From positions 1 to 49,300 of IMG/VR virus record IMGVR_UViG_3300044713_000003: 49,300 nt of DNA. One strand, 5' to 3'. The notes beneath the pieces were generated by a model. It saw only the letters and a program-made list of their open reading frames with translations, was not told the DNA's origin and ran no database searches. This document shows, piece by piece, positions 30,285 through 38,859 of this stretch. The first letter of the stretch is position 1, and every line of letters starts with the position of its first letter. The position numbers and the translations under genes are program-made. Source of the DNA: a virus.

Positions 30285-33191
30285 TTATTGCACGGTAAAT
30301 AATGATGCCGATAGATTTGGAGTTATTCTAAATCCTGTTAAACCTGCACCTGAAATACTGCTATTCGTTTGAGATATAACTGCCGAACCCCCGTCTATGT
30401 AACAATTAATCGAAGTTCCGCCAAGAGACATTGATAAACGGTGTTCACCAGAACCCCAAGAGAAAGTATAGTTAGAACCAATTTGTCCCGAAGGCCCATA
30501 CAATCCGCAAACGCCGCTAAAAGGAGCGCAAGCAAAAGCATAATTAGTATTTGATCCACTACTCGTTCTCGCAAAAAGTAAAGCTTGATCAGATGAAATT
30601 GCAGTTGACGTAAGTGTAAATGTTGCGGCAACGGTATAATTAGCACTTGAAGGTATAAGCGTAGATAATGCCGCCGCGTAAGAACCGCTCGCCAATACTG
30701 CCGTTCCGCTTCCACTCAATTCTGGAATAGTTGCCGTTACACCAGAATTTGCATAAAGCGTATAAGTGTTTGAACAAGGACTTGTATATGAAGTAAGCGG
30801 AGTTGCATTAGTTCCAAGAAAAGTTGAATATTCTTGATAACCACTAATGCAAGGAGTCCAGGTTTCTGATCCTTCAGATTGTGCCCATAAAGAAGTTGTT
30901 GAATCATACCAATAAAAATAGCTATGTCCTGAAGGACCGGCCCCTACAGACCATTGTCCAGGCAAACCAGCCGAAGAAGGTGTCGAAGGTGTTGGTACAT
31001 ATTGTTGTGGAACTACAATTAATTGATTATTTGGTTGAACAATTCCGTTTATAAGTACAGTAGGAACAGTTTGTGTTGCAACTCCATCGGTTGCAGATTC
31101 ATTAACAACTGTAGCTAAGGGTTGATTAATTTGAGCAACTTCAATATAAGAAGGAAGATTACAAATTCCAGGTGTTGAACAAGCTGGACCGTATTCTGTA
31201 AAATAAAGAAGACTTTCATTCAAAGCGGCCATATCTAAAGCAAAAGTATCGGCAATTTGGCCGCTTGAATTATTAACACCTTCGCCTGTAGTTCTAGCTG
31301 TAATTGCCGGTGAATTATCAGGAACCCAAGCATTACCCACTCCGGTTGAGTCTTTCAAATGCCATATGTAAGGAGTCGGAACAAACCCCCCAGGACCGCA
31401 ATGGACATAAGCATGAGGAACCCCATTTTCGAGTCCAACCCAAGGACCGCTTGCGTTATTACACAATCCACCCATATCAACACCAGAACCTTCGCCAATA
31501 ACAGGTAATGTGGAATTTTTTATCCAGGTTATTCCATCGCTAGAAACAGCAAGCCAATCGGCATAGGTTGAAGTTACTAAATTAAAACAATCATAAAGCA
31601 TTCTCCAATGCGGAGTTTGAGTTGTATCATACCAAATTGCCGAATTAAAAGTTTGGCCGGATTCTTCGCCTCCGTTACTACCACAAGCCAATACATTAGC
31701 ATGAGTAAGAGTTACGCCGGCAACAGTAGAACCTGTAAAAAGATCAATTTGATTTCCAGGAATGGTTGCGGCATAAAGCATATAACCAGACCCAACAGGA
31801 TTTTTCATTAACCATGATCTACCATGATTGACAGTTGAAGCTATAGGGCAAGGATTAGAACGAACAATAGGACTAATTCCATCTTCATTTTCACCGAAAC
31901 AAATTCCAACACCCGTTCCACCGTCCGAAGAAGGCCACCAACCATCTGTAAAAGTAAATTTTACAACTTCACTGGCACCAGTTAAAATTTCAGGCGAATT
32001 ATCAAGAACCGCACTAACTTCCTGAACCTGTTGAGAAGTATCTGTTGGTAAAGGAACAATAACAGGGGAAGGTTGACGCTGCCAAAATATTCCAGTTCCA
32101 GACGGAATTGAACAAGTTCCATCGGATTTCAAATAACCCGAGCAACTTCCACTCGCCCACAAACTAACAACGTCACTAAATGTTGGTGTTCTCCATGCTG
32201 TACCTGTTGATGCTGCCAAACCAGAAGAAGGATAACCAATACCGGCAGAAATAGAAATAGGAACACAAGATGTTGTCAATCCTTTTCCGTTAATAGAAAC
32301 TTGACTAACATGAGTAGAATCCCCGCAAGTTCCAGGCGAAGAGTTAACTGTTGCTAAAGTTCCAATCTGCGATCCAGTTCCAGGCCCCGCTGTTATATCT
32401 CCCGTAAGTTGATTTATTCCACCTGAAGAGGAAGATATTTGAATATTTCCAGCCGAAGGATTAGTTATAGTTACATTACTTCCAGCTTCAAAATTAACAG
32501 TTGCTTGTGAAGCTAAAGGCGTTCCCCCAACTTGAAAAGTAGTCGATCCTCCTGCCGTGGAATTTATGGTTACAGTAGCACCAGTACAAGGCGAAGGAGA
32601 ACAAGTGACATTTGTTCCAGGTATAATTGTACCAACACCACTTGCGGCCCCTGCCCCATTAATCCAACTAGAACCGTTCCAAATTCTCGAATTACTCAAA
32701 CTCACATTGAAATAACCATTTCCAATTGGAGGTACCGGAGATACTTCACTATCTGCATAACCAAATGATCCAGTTTGAAAATTGGAAGCTGGAAAACGCG
32801 GAGCAACTAACACAAGAGAAGATGAAATATTTTGCGAAGCGGTGTTTATTACTATAGTTGTTGCCGAACAATGAAACGAAGCATTAGGACAAAAGTTAAA
32901 AAGCCAACTAGAACCAGAAGGAAGAATGTAATCATTTCTTGGAAGAGAATTGTAGGTAAATCCGCCGCTGCCAGTTAACGAACCGTTAATAGGACTAGGT
33001 GGAGTCCAGGAAGAACCGTTAAACGTGTAAATTGATCCTGTGTATCCAGAAGGCGGAACAAACACAATTTGATAAATTCCGTTATTCCAGGATTGCCCGT
33101 CCGAATCAGTTACGGTTGCCGTAACGTTGCTTGATTGGGCAAACGTTAATGTACCTACAAAAAACAGCAAAGCCGCGAAAATCTTTTTCAT
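30285..33191 (-). CDS. Tail fibre / receptor-binding protein with signal peptide, propeller and lectin-like domains
   Basis: A 968-residue protein. It starts with a signal peptide (MKKIFAALLFFVGTLTFAQS), then a beta domain (VTATVTDSDGQSWNNGIYQI), Gly/Ser-rich linkers, a central region resembling a five-bladed beta-propeller glycosidase (SAIWYDTTQTPHWRMLYDC, WLAVSSDGITWIKNST), and a C-terminal LamG/concanavalin-like sandwich (GEHRLSMSLGGTSINCYIDG). It probably binds or trims surface glycans. The leader peptide is odd for a virion protein. It is the last leftward late gene, tail to tail with the polymerase. Confidence 0.75.
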   Translation of the reverse strand: MKKIFAALLFFVGTLTFAQSSNVTATVTDSDGQSWNNGIYQIVFVPPSGYTGSIYTFNGSSWTPPSPINGSLTGSGGFTYNSLPRNDYILPSGSSWLFNFCPNASFHCSATTIVINTASQNISSSLVLVAPRFPASNFQTGSFGYADSEVSPVPPIGNGYFNVSLSNSRIWNGSSWINGAGAASGVGTIIPGTNVTCSPSPCTGATVTINSTAGGSTTFQVGGTPLASQATVNFEAGSNVTITNPSAGNIQISSSSGGINQLTGDITAGPGTGSQIGTLATVNSSPGTCGDSTHVSQVSINGKGLTTSCVPISISAGIGYPSSGLAASTGTAWRTPTFSDVVSLWASGSCSGYLKSDGTCSIPSGTGIFWQRQPSPVIVPLPTDTSQQVQEVSAVLDNSPEILTGASEVVKFTFTDGWWPSSDGGTGVGICFGENEDGISPIVRSNPCPIASTVNHGRSWLMKNPVGSGYMLYAATIPGNQIDLFTGSTVAGVTLTHANVLACGSNGGEESGQTFNSAIWYDTTQTPHWRMLYDCFNLVTSTYADWLAVSSDGITWIKNSTLPVIGEGSGVDMGGLCNNASGPWVGLENGVPHAYVHCGPGGFVPTPYIWHLKDSTGVGNAWVPDNSPAITARTTGEGVNNSSGQIADTFALDMAALNESLLYFTEYGPACSTPGICNLPSYIEVAQINQPLATVVNESATDGVATQTVPTVLINGIVQPNNQLIVVPQQYVPTPSTPSSAGLPGQWSVGAGPSGHSYFYWYDSTTSLWAQSEGSETWTPCISGYQEYSTFLGTNATPLTSYTSPCSNTYTLYANSGVTATIPELSGSGTAVLASGSYAAALSTLIPSSANYTVAATFTLTSTAISSDQALLFARTSSGSNTNYAFACAPFSGVCGLYGPSGQIGSNYTFSWGSGEHRLSMSLGGTSINCYIDGGSAVISQTNSSISGAGLTGFRITPNLSASLFTVQ

Positions 33192-33199
33192 CTGATCAC

Positions 33200-33787
33200 C
33201 TATGTAAAACTAACTTCCGTCCAACTGTCGATTGTTGGTGTTGTTCCGCCGTCAACATAAGTTGCCGTTACGGAAAATGTTTCGCCAGCGGGAACCCAAA
33301 AGCCTATTTGAGCATGACCGCTGCATTGATTCCAAACACCATTACCGGAATAGTTAACTCCATTTACTGAATAAGCCAAATAGGAATCCGATCCGGTACA
33401 AGATCCTGAAGCCAGTAAAGTAACTTCTTCGTAAACCGCCGCCCCGCTGCTATTTGTGTAGGTAACTCCAGAAAGATAAGTTCCGGTTTTACTCGTTCGC
33501 GTTGCTTGCAATTTTCCAAATGAACTGAAGAAAGCTAACAATTGAGTTTCGAGTGTCGATATATTTGTATCTGTTATGGTATACCCAGGGCCGAACGCGG
33601 CAATTACCGCTGCAATTGCGGCGACAAATGTACTACTTTGAAACCATGCTTTATTAAGCCAAGGAGAAGGCAATATTGCATTAACACCAATACCGTTTGT
33701 TGTTCGTGTATCGGCATCATAAGTTGCGTCGTTTTGCTGATTAGCTGCCGTTGGATTGATTTGAACAAAGTTAGTTGAACCCGCCAT
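33200..33787 (-). CDS. Tail fibre-associated protein
   Basis: A 195-residue protein whose N-terminus (AGSTNFVQINPTAANQQNDA) matches the short anchor region common to phage tail fibres and base-attached receptor proteins. A hydrophobic Ala-rich stretch follows, then a C-terminal beta domain with Cys pairs. It lies between DUF2612 and the long fibre gene, so it may link the fibre to the baseplate. Confidence 0.65.
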   Translation of the reverse strand: MAGSTNFVQINPTAANQQNDATYDADTRTTNGIGVNAILPSPWLNKAWFQSSTFVAAIAAVIAAFGPGYTITDTNISTLETQLLAFFSSFGKLQATRTSKTGTYLSGVTYTNSSGAAVYEEVTLLASGSCTGSDSYLAYSVNGVNYSGNGVWNQCSGHAQIGFWVPAGETFSVTATYVDGGTTPTIDSWTEVSFT

Positions 33788-33795
33788 AATTCCCC

Positions 33796-34407
33796 CTATG
33801 CAATAGCATGACCTAAATCGGCCCCTGCTATATAACTGTTGTCAAGATCAGCACCGAATATTGGAAAATCAGCACCAATGATGTAGCTGTATTCAACTGT
33901 TTCAGGACGCGGAACAATCAATCCATTAACAATCAAATCACTTTGAATTGAAGTAAAAGTTCCGGCAAGAATAATCGTTGCACTCATGTTTTGATTGTCT
34001 ATAAAAATTATGTTTCCCCCAGGAAACAATAATTGCCAAAGAGGATAAAGAGATTGAATTTTTCCATTCCAATTATTTATTCCTTGTTTTGCCAACAACA
34101 ACAAAGTATAAGTTGCGTCATCAAGAATAGGCGATACGCTCATAGAAGGTTGAAAGGGCATAACTCTACTTTGCCCTAATATTTGTCCTATAACATCTAA
34201 CTGAACTCCTATAGCTTGAGGTTCTGCAAGTGTTCCTAATTCATAATTAGCATTAATCAAAGCAGCACAAGCGTTAATATCTGCTACTGGTTGCATTAAA
34301 GTAGAAAAGTTAGTTTGAATGCTTTTAGGCGTACCAGTTCTATACTCCGATGTAAACAAATCAACGTAGTAACTAAGCGGGGGCGCGAATGTAGGTTTTG
34401 TACTCAT
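33796..34407 (-). CDS. Baseplate-distal protein, DUF2612
   Basis: A 203-residue protein with the DUF2612 pattern: YYVDLFTSEYRTGTPKSIQT, GVQLDVIGQILGQSR and YTLLLLAKQGINNWNGKIQS. Such proteins follow gpJ and attach tail fibres (a gpI-like role). The C-terminus contains a Gly-Ala-Asp repeat (IIGADFPIFGADLDNSYIAG) that may fold as a short beta helix. ATG overlaps the gpJ stop. Confidence 0.82.
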   Translation of the reverse strand: MSTKPTFAPPLSYYVDLFTSEYRTGTPKSIQTNFSTLMQPVADINACAALINANYELGTLAEPQAIGVQLDVIGQILGQSRVMPFQPSMSVSPILDDATYTLLLLAKQGINNWNGKIQSLYPLWQLLFPGGNIIFIDNQNMSATIILAGTFTSIQSDLIVNGLIVPRPETVEYSYIIGADFPIFGADLDNSYIAGADLGHAIA

Positions 34408-35621
34408 TAAGTTGTGATCACAATGTTACCGGATACCGTAGAAGCAACTGCATTGAAAGCAATTGTAATATCTGTTGTACCAACGGGGGAAGGTGCAGTT
34501 CCGGCAGTCAAAGCGGTTATTGAAAAAAGCGGAGTCAAGATACTAGGCATAACAGCCATAGCAGCGGCATACAATGCGGATATGGTAACATTTTCGCCTA
34601 TCTGCAATTCATTCAAGTAAGTTACTAAAGCCGCTTGAATTGCCGCCGTTGTTGCGGATGTGTAGCCCCCTAATGGTTCAACAGTCAAAGAAACGTAAAT
34701 TGGAACATAAGTTGGTCGATAGAAACTAATTGTTTCTGGAATCCCCGTCGTTGGATCACTCACAGCAACGGAAGTTGTTCCGTTAGTAAACGCCCCTGGA
34801 GTTTTGTTAATATAAATTGCTGTCGCAATTTCTAAATCTGTTGCGCCTTCAACAACCATAGTTATTGAATGAGCGGGATTTCCCCAAGAATCGGTCGATC
34901 CTGTTGGGTTCTCAATTGACGTTCCAGGCCCCCCAGGCGTTGCAATGCCTATTGCATACCGCGTTACGCCGTCAATCGCACCAATAGCCCCTAGAGTTCC
35001 TACAACTAAGCTTTGTGAAGGCAAAGCAACACTAATTGCTTGTCTCGCCTTAAAATTTGAATCTTGTTCAACAGGTGCCCCCGGCATTGCTTCTGCCGGA
35101 TTGTTTACGGTGTACCAAACCGCCGAAGGTGTTTGAATTATATTAATTGTACTAGCCAATGCAGTAATTGAACCCAAAATTTGACAAATTGCTGTAACTG
35201 AAGAGTTACCGCTATTATCAAAAATAACAGTAGATGGAAGATTCCAAAGATTTCCATTTTGATCTTTAGCAACCCAATTAGGATTAACCTCAACAACATT
35301 TGGGGCACCTGTTAAAACCAAAGTTGCTGTTGAATAAGTTGCCGCGTTTCTTGCAATGCCATTCAATTTATAAAGTTGATCTTGCTGAACTCCAATTGCT
35401 GAGGAAGGCGACATTCCGTTCCAAACTAATTGTAAACCTAACATGCAATCGTAAATCATAAGAGAGCGATTAGTTATATCTTGTATATCTGAAGTAGAAA
35501 GATTTTGCGAAAGAGTAACACCGTAAATTCCACAATAATTAGTTAATTGATAATTATAAACATCCTGATATGTAGGAATATGTAGTCCGGTTGCATCAAC
35601 ATAGGGCGCGAAATATGCCAT
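34407..35621 (-). CDS. Baseplate wedge protein J-like
   Basis: A 404-residue gpJ-family protein that with the gp25-like protein forms the baseplate wedge. Features: YFAPYVDATGLHIPTYQDV at the N-terminus, the central DSNFKARQAISVALPSQSLV and GAIGAIDGVTRYAI, and the closing ITALTAGTAPSPVGTTDITI. ATG 35621 (GGAG upstream) is chosen; longer in-frame extension upstream overlaps the preceding gene and lacks a site. Confidence 0.9.
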   Translation of the reverse strand: MAYFAPYVDATGLHIPTYQDVYNYQLTNYCGIYGVTLSQNLSTSDIQDITNRSLMIYDCMLGLQLVWNGMSPSSAIGVQQDQLYKLNGIARNAATYSTATLVLTGAPNVVEVNPNWVAKDQNGNLWNLPSTVIFDNSGNSSVTAICQILGSITALASTINIIQTPSAVWYTVNNPAEAMPGAPVEQDSNFKARQAISVALPSQSLVVGTLGAIGAIDGVTRYAIGIATPGGPGTSIENPTGSTDSWGNPAHSITMVVEGATDLEIATAIYINKTPGAFTNGTTSVAVSDPTTGIPETISFYRPTYVPIYVSLTVEPLGGYTSATTAAIQAALVTYLNELQIGENVTISALYAAAMAVMPSILTPLFSITALTAGTAPSPVGTTDITIAFNAVASTVSGNIVITT

Positions 35622-35629
35622 TGTAACTC

Positions 35630-36037
35630 CTAAGCCGCAAGCGGAAGAATTGCAACGTTTCCAGGTGTAAAAGTGACTTGAACAGTTCCAAAAGATGTTT
35701 CTGCATAACAAGCATAACTAAATTGTCGATTACTTGAAGTGTAACTAACTTGAACATTTGTCAATGCTGTCACATATTCAACAGATAAAATAACCTGTTG
35801 AATAAGTAAGGCAATTGTTGCTTGTCTATTGTTTTCTGGTTGTCCTAATATCTGTTGAAACAAAGGCAACCCAACACTTGTATCATTCCACCATTCGCCC
35901 TGAAACAATAACAATGCCGTTCTAATGATTTGAGCAACCGCCGGAAGATCACTTACAAAATCAAGTAATCCGTTTCCATACATAGGATCACCATTCGCAT
36001 TCAATCGTCTAACCGTCAATGTAGCAGATGCGCTCAT
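35630..36037 (-). CDS. Baseplate wedge protein, gp25/GpW-like
   Basis: A 135-residue protein with the family features GEWWNDTSVGLPLFQQILGQ and IALLIQQVILSVEYVTALTN. It connects the sheath to the wedge. ATG overlaps the stop of the spike gene. Confidence 0.82.
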   Translation of the reverse strand: MSASATLTVRRLNANGDPMYGNGLLDFVSDLPAVAQIIRTALLLFQGEWWNDTSVGLPLFQQILGQPENNRQATIALLIQQVILSVEYVTALTNVQVSYTSSNRQFSYACYAETSFGTVQVTFTPGNVAILPLAA

Positions 36038-36735
36038 GGTGTTGTACTCAACCGCATGTAATAAGTAATTCCGTTCAAAACAATTGGAACAGAATGATCA
36101 GAAGACGTTGAACTAGCGAAAGGAGTTTGTTTCGTTGCCAAAATGTTAGCTAGTAACTGAGCATTAACAGTCATTTCAGGAGTTGTAACAGTTATTCCCG
36201 AGGATTGCAAGGCAATCTTTACCGTGTTATCCAACGATCTAATTTCCAAAGCAGTTGTTGAATAGTTTTGAATAACATTGGGTTGACTTCTAGGCGATAA
36301 GATTGCAAATCCATCACTCAAATCATGCCGCCTAACTACTTCTTGATTTTGCGGCATTGTAGGCGATCCGCCTTGATCCTTTGCAGGGCCGTTAGTTGAC
36401 CATGCGTTAATACACATATCAGCAAAGCAAACGTAACATTCGGCCCCCACCAAAGAAGGAAAAGTTATTGCCCAATTGTTATCCCCAGGAAACAATATCA
36501 AAACATCTTGTAAATCTGGAATCGCGGTTGGACTACTTACTTCATTTATAACTATATTTTCAGTTATCATTAATCTAACTGTCGCGTATTGAGTTGATGC
36601 GTCAAAGGTAATTATCTTTCCAGGCAATCCGCTACGCAATGTTTGGGCCGTTCTTTTGGCAATAGCTTTCCATAGAACATTAGGATCGTGTAATCTTTCT
36701 TCAACCGTTGCCGTACCTACAAATGGCGTTGTCAT
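36034..36735 (-). CDS. Baseplate spike protein, Gp138/GpV-like
   Basis: A 233-residue protein with an OB-like N-terminal domain (LPGKIITFDASTQYATVRLM, VLILFPGDNNWAITFPSLVG), as in Gp138-type spike proteins. It continues with a HDLSDGFAI segment and a short C-terminal beta stretch (LEIRSLDNTVKIALQSSGI). It forms the membrane-piercing tip under the hub. Confidence 0.82.
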   Translation of the reverse strand: MTTPFVGTATVEERLHDPNVLWKAIAKRTAQTLRSGLPGKIITFDASTQYATVRLMITENIVINEVSSPTAIPDLQDVLILFPGDNNWAITFPSLVGAECYVCFADMCINAWSTNGPAKDQGGSPTMPQNQEVVRRHDLSDGFAILSPRSQPNVIQNYSTTALEIRSLDNTVKIALQSSGITVTTPEMTVNAQLLANILATKQTPFASSTSSDHSVPIVLNGITYYMRLSTTP

Positions 36736-37718
36736 TGTCCGAACCCCGAAGCAAGAGATAAGATCGAAGCCGCGTTTACAAATCCAGTTACTTCAGTGTA
36801 CCAATCGTTACCCCGCGAATCTCCATAATGTTTTAATCTGCCTACAATATAAACATTGTTTTGATCTAAGATTGTAGGCAATGTGTTCATATTTCTTTGA
36901 AGCTGATTTATAGTTATTCCTTTAGCTAACTGAATTTGAGTCATTAAAGTTATTTTTGGATCAAGTAACATTTTCATTTCTACACCGTCTTGTGTTTGTT
37001 GCGGAGTACCGATCAATCCGCTAGTTGGACTATATACAATGGAAGGTTTATCCGTTTGCTGTCTCAACTCTCTAATGTGTAATGCCATGTTACTAAACCA
37101 AAGGTTTGCATTGTTACCGTCCGCAATGTTTTGTAATGCATCAGCAGGTGGACCAAAAAATGTAGATGCCCTAGAAACTTGGGTTGAAAGTTCATCAATG
37201 TCTGAAGCATCTAAAGCAAAATGTGAAGCCGCTGCCATTTGTGCAACGATTTTCCGTTGAGATAATCCTCCGGCAATTGTTTGAGCAATGAAGTTATTAG
37301 TAACTTCGATCAATCCACAAATACAATGCAGAGTAAGTTTACTAGTATTCCCGTTTTCTCTTGTCCAAATTGGTTGTAAAACCGTTCCTTCAAAGATTAC
37401 ATCTTGAGTATTCGTCATTGATCCGTATATCTGCAAACCGGCAGATAGTGTAACTTTCATACCTTGAAGAATCAAGGCATTCAAAGTTTGCGGATTAAGA
37501 TTATAGATAGAAATATCGCAATACCAAAACCCTTCTTGAATGGTTTGAACTGTATTGAATGTTATATGTAACTGTTCAGGTACAAAAGGGCTTGTTGAAG
37601 ATGTTGCTAGTTCCCACACTAAGGAACCGTCCAGGTTTTCAATTGTTATGTGCCAAACGCGCCCAAATCTAAATTGTGTCGCAGGTTGATTAGTAAGTGG
37701 AACGGGGGTGTTGCTCAT
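36732..37718 (-). CDS. Baseplate hub protein, gp27/gpD-like
   Basis: A 328-residue protein placed between plug and spike. FRFGRVWHITIENLDGSLVW, LHITFNTVQTIQEGFWYCDI and ISIYNLNPQTLN are typical of the hub family, which forms the trimeric ring above the spike and joins the tail tube. Coupled by overlap on both sides. Confidence 0.8.
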   Translation of the reverse strand: MSNTPVPLTNQPATQFRFGRVWHITIENLDGSLVWELATSSTSPFVPEQLHITFNTVQTIQEGFWYCDISIYNLNPQTLNALILQGMKVTLSAGLQIYGSMTNTQDVIFEGTVLQPIWTRENGNTSKLTLHCICGLIEVTNNFIAQTIAGGLSQRKIVAQMAAASHFALDASDIDELSTQVSRASTFFGPPADALQNIADGNNANLWFSNMALHIRELRQQTDKPSIVYSPTSGLIGTPQQTQDGVEMKMLLDPKITLMTQIQLAKGITINQLQRNMNTLPTILDQNNVYIVGRLKHYGDSRGNDWYTEVTGFVNAASILSLASGFGQ

Positions 37719-38047
37719 ACATTATCCCCCCAAAGCAATACAAAATCAGTTCCTAAATCTTGGCCGTTGGGATAATCCAACGTTGTTGAACCGTTACTAA
37801 CATTCAATAGATATGCAGAACCAATATTCATATATTGAAATTGGCCTAGAATGTTGGCCGCTGGATAAGTACCGGTTAGTAAAGGTACTTCAGAAATCAA
37901 AATATTGTTATTTACATCCGCAATTCCCATAGTCCAGTATTGAGCGATTTCGTTAAAGTTGATTGTAAGATTCAATTTCAACGCCGCCCCATTAACCGAA
38001 AGGTTAGCAAGGAAAGATTGATTGGGAGTTGAACTTAGATTAACTAT
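37715..38047 (-). CDS. Baseplate plug protein, probable ATA start
   Basis: The product contains the family hallmarks QYWTMGIADVNNNILISEVP and LGQFQYMNIGSAYLLNVSNG, ending GTDFVLLWGDN, as in the small plug protein of Pam3-type baseplates. An in-frame TTG at 37981 would remove the conserved N-terminal segment (NLSSTPNQSFLANLSVNGAA), which is clearly encoded upstream. The only good start there is ATA at 38047, preceded by AAGG at correct spacing just after the previous stop codon; no ATG, GTG or TTG exists before the upstream stop. I therefore propose 110 residues with a rare start. Confidence 0.7.
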   Translation of the reverse strand: MVNLSSTPNQSFLANLSVNGAALKLNLTINFNEIAQYWTMGIADVNNNILISEVPLLTGTYPAANILGQFQYMNIGSAYLLNVSNGSTTLDYPNGQDLGTDFVLLWGDNV

Positions 38048-38055
38048 TTGATACC

Positions 38056-38859
38056 TTAGTTAACCCCCTGTTGTGTTACATTGTTGCTGCTAATTACTCC
38101 AGAACCTTGAATTTTAAAGTTATTCGGCCCTTGTGGATCAACTGGTGCCCCGGCAGTTGGCAATCCGGGGTTCGTTGCTGCTGTAACGGTATGTTGATCA
38201 AGAGTTGCCGTATCTGGTGATTGACCGTTGACTTGTCCCTGTTGCGTATCGCCTGTTGTCTGCGATCTTACAGAATTACTTTGAACAGAAATAGTTCCTA
38301 TAAATAACTGTTCAAATGTTAATGTCATTGCAAGACCGTAATAATTTTTTTGGTTGTCAGATGCGCGAACATTACGCAACATCATATTTTGATAACTATT
38401 CAATCTGGTGTTAAGTGTAACTAGCAACCTATTAACCATTAAAGAAAGCATTTGTTGGAAAGCCGCGACACTCTTTGATGGGTTGCCGGTCCACATTCCG
38501 GTTGTATACGCTGCAATTGCATCACTCATTATAACGTCTAAAGAAACATTAGCCGGTTGTAATACCGCGTGATCAGCAATGTTATATCCAGCTTGCAAAG
38601 GGTGTTGTGTAGGTATGCAAGATTGGTCAAAATCAGCAAGACGAATTCCATCAAACACAAACATTGTTGTTTGCGATCCGGCAACAGTTGTTCCTGCTAA
38701 TTGTCCAGGTGCATTTTGAACAGGGGGAGTTGAAGTTAGATTGTTAATTATAATTGAATATAAAGCCTTTTGAGTTGTCCAATTCGGGGGCGCGTATTGA
38801 CCATTCCCATTTTGTGTTGGGTTTTGTGTTGGCGCGATTTGTGTAACTACACTAGGCAT
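38056..38859 (-). CDS. Dit-like baseplate / distal tail protein
   Basis: A 267-residue protein following the tape measure. The N-terminal and central regions (YSIIINNLTSTPPVQNAPGQ, ADHAVLQPANVSLDVIMSDA, QNMMLRNVRASDNQKNYYGL) match the Dit-like domain that adapts tube to hub in contractile phages with simple baseplates. The C-terminal 70 residues are Gln/Thr/Pro-rich and disordered. Confidence 0.75.
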   Translation of the reverse strand: MPSVVTQIAPTQNPTQNGNGQYAPPNWTTQKALYSIIINNLTSTPPVQNAPGQLAGTTVAGSQTTMFVFDGIRLADFDQSCIPTQHPLQAGYNIADHAVLQPANVSLDVIMSDAIAAYTTGMWTGNPSKSVAAFQQMLSLMVNRLLVTLNTRLNSYQNMMLRNVRASDNQKNYYGLAMTLTFEQLFIGTISVQSNSVRSQTTGDTQQGQVNGQSPDTATLDQHTVTAATNPGLPTAGAPVDPQGPNNFKIQGSGVISSNNVTQQGVN

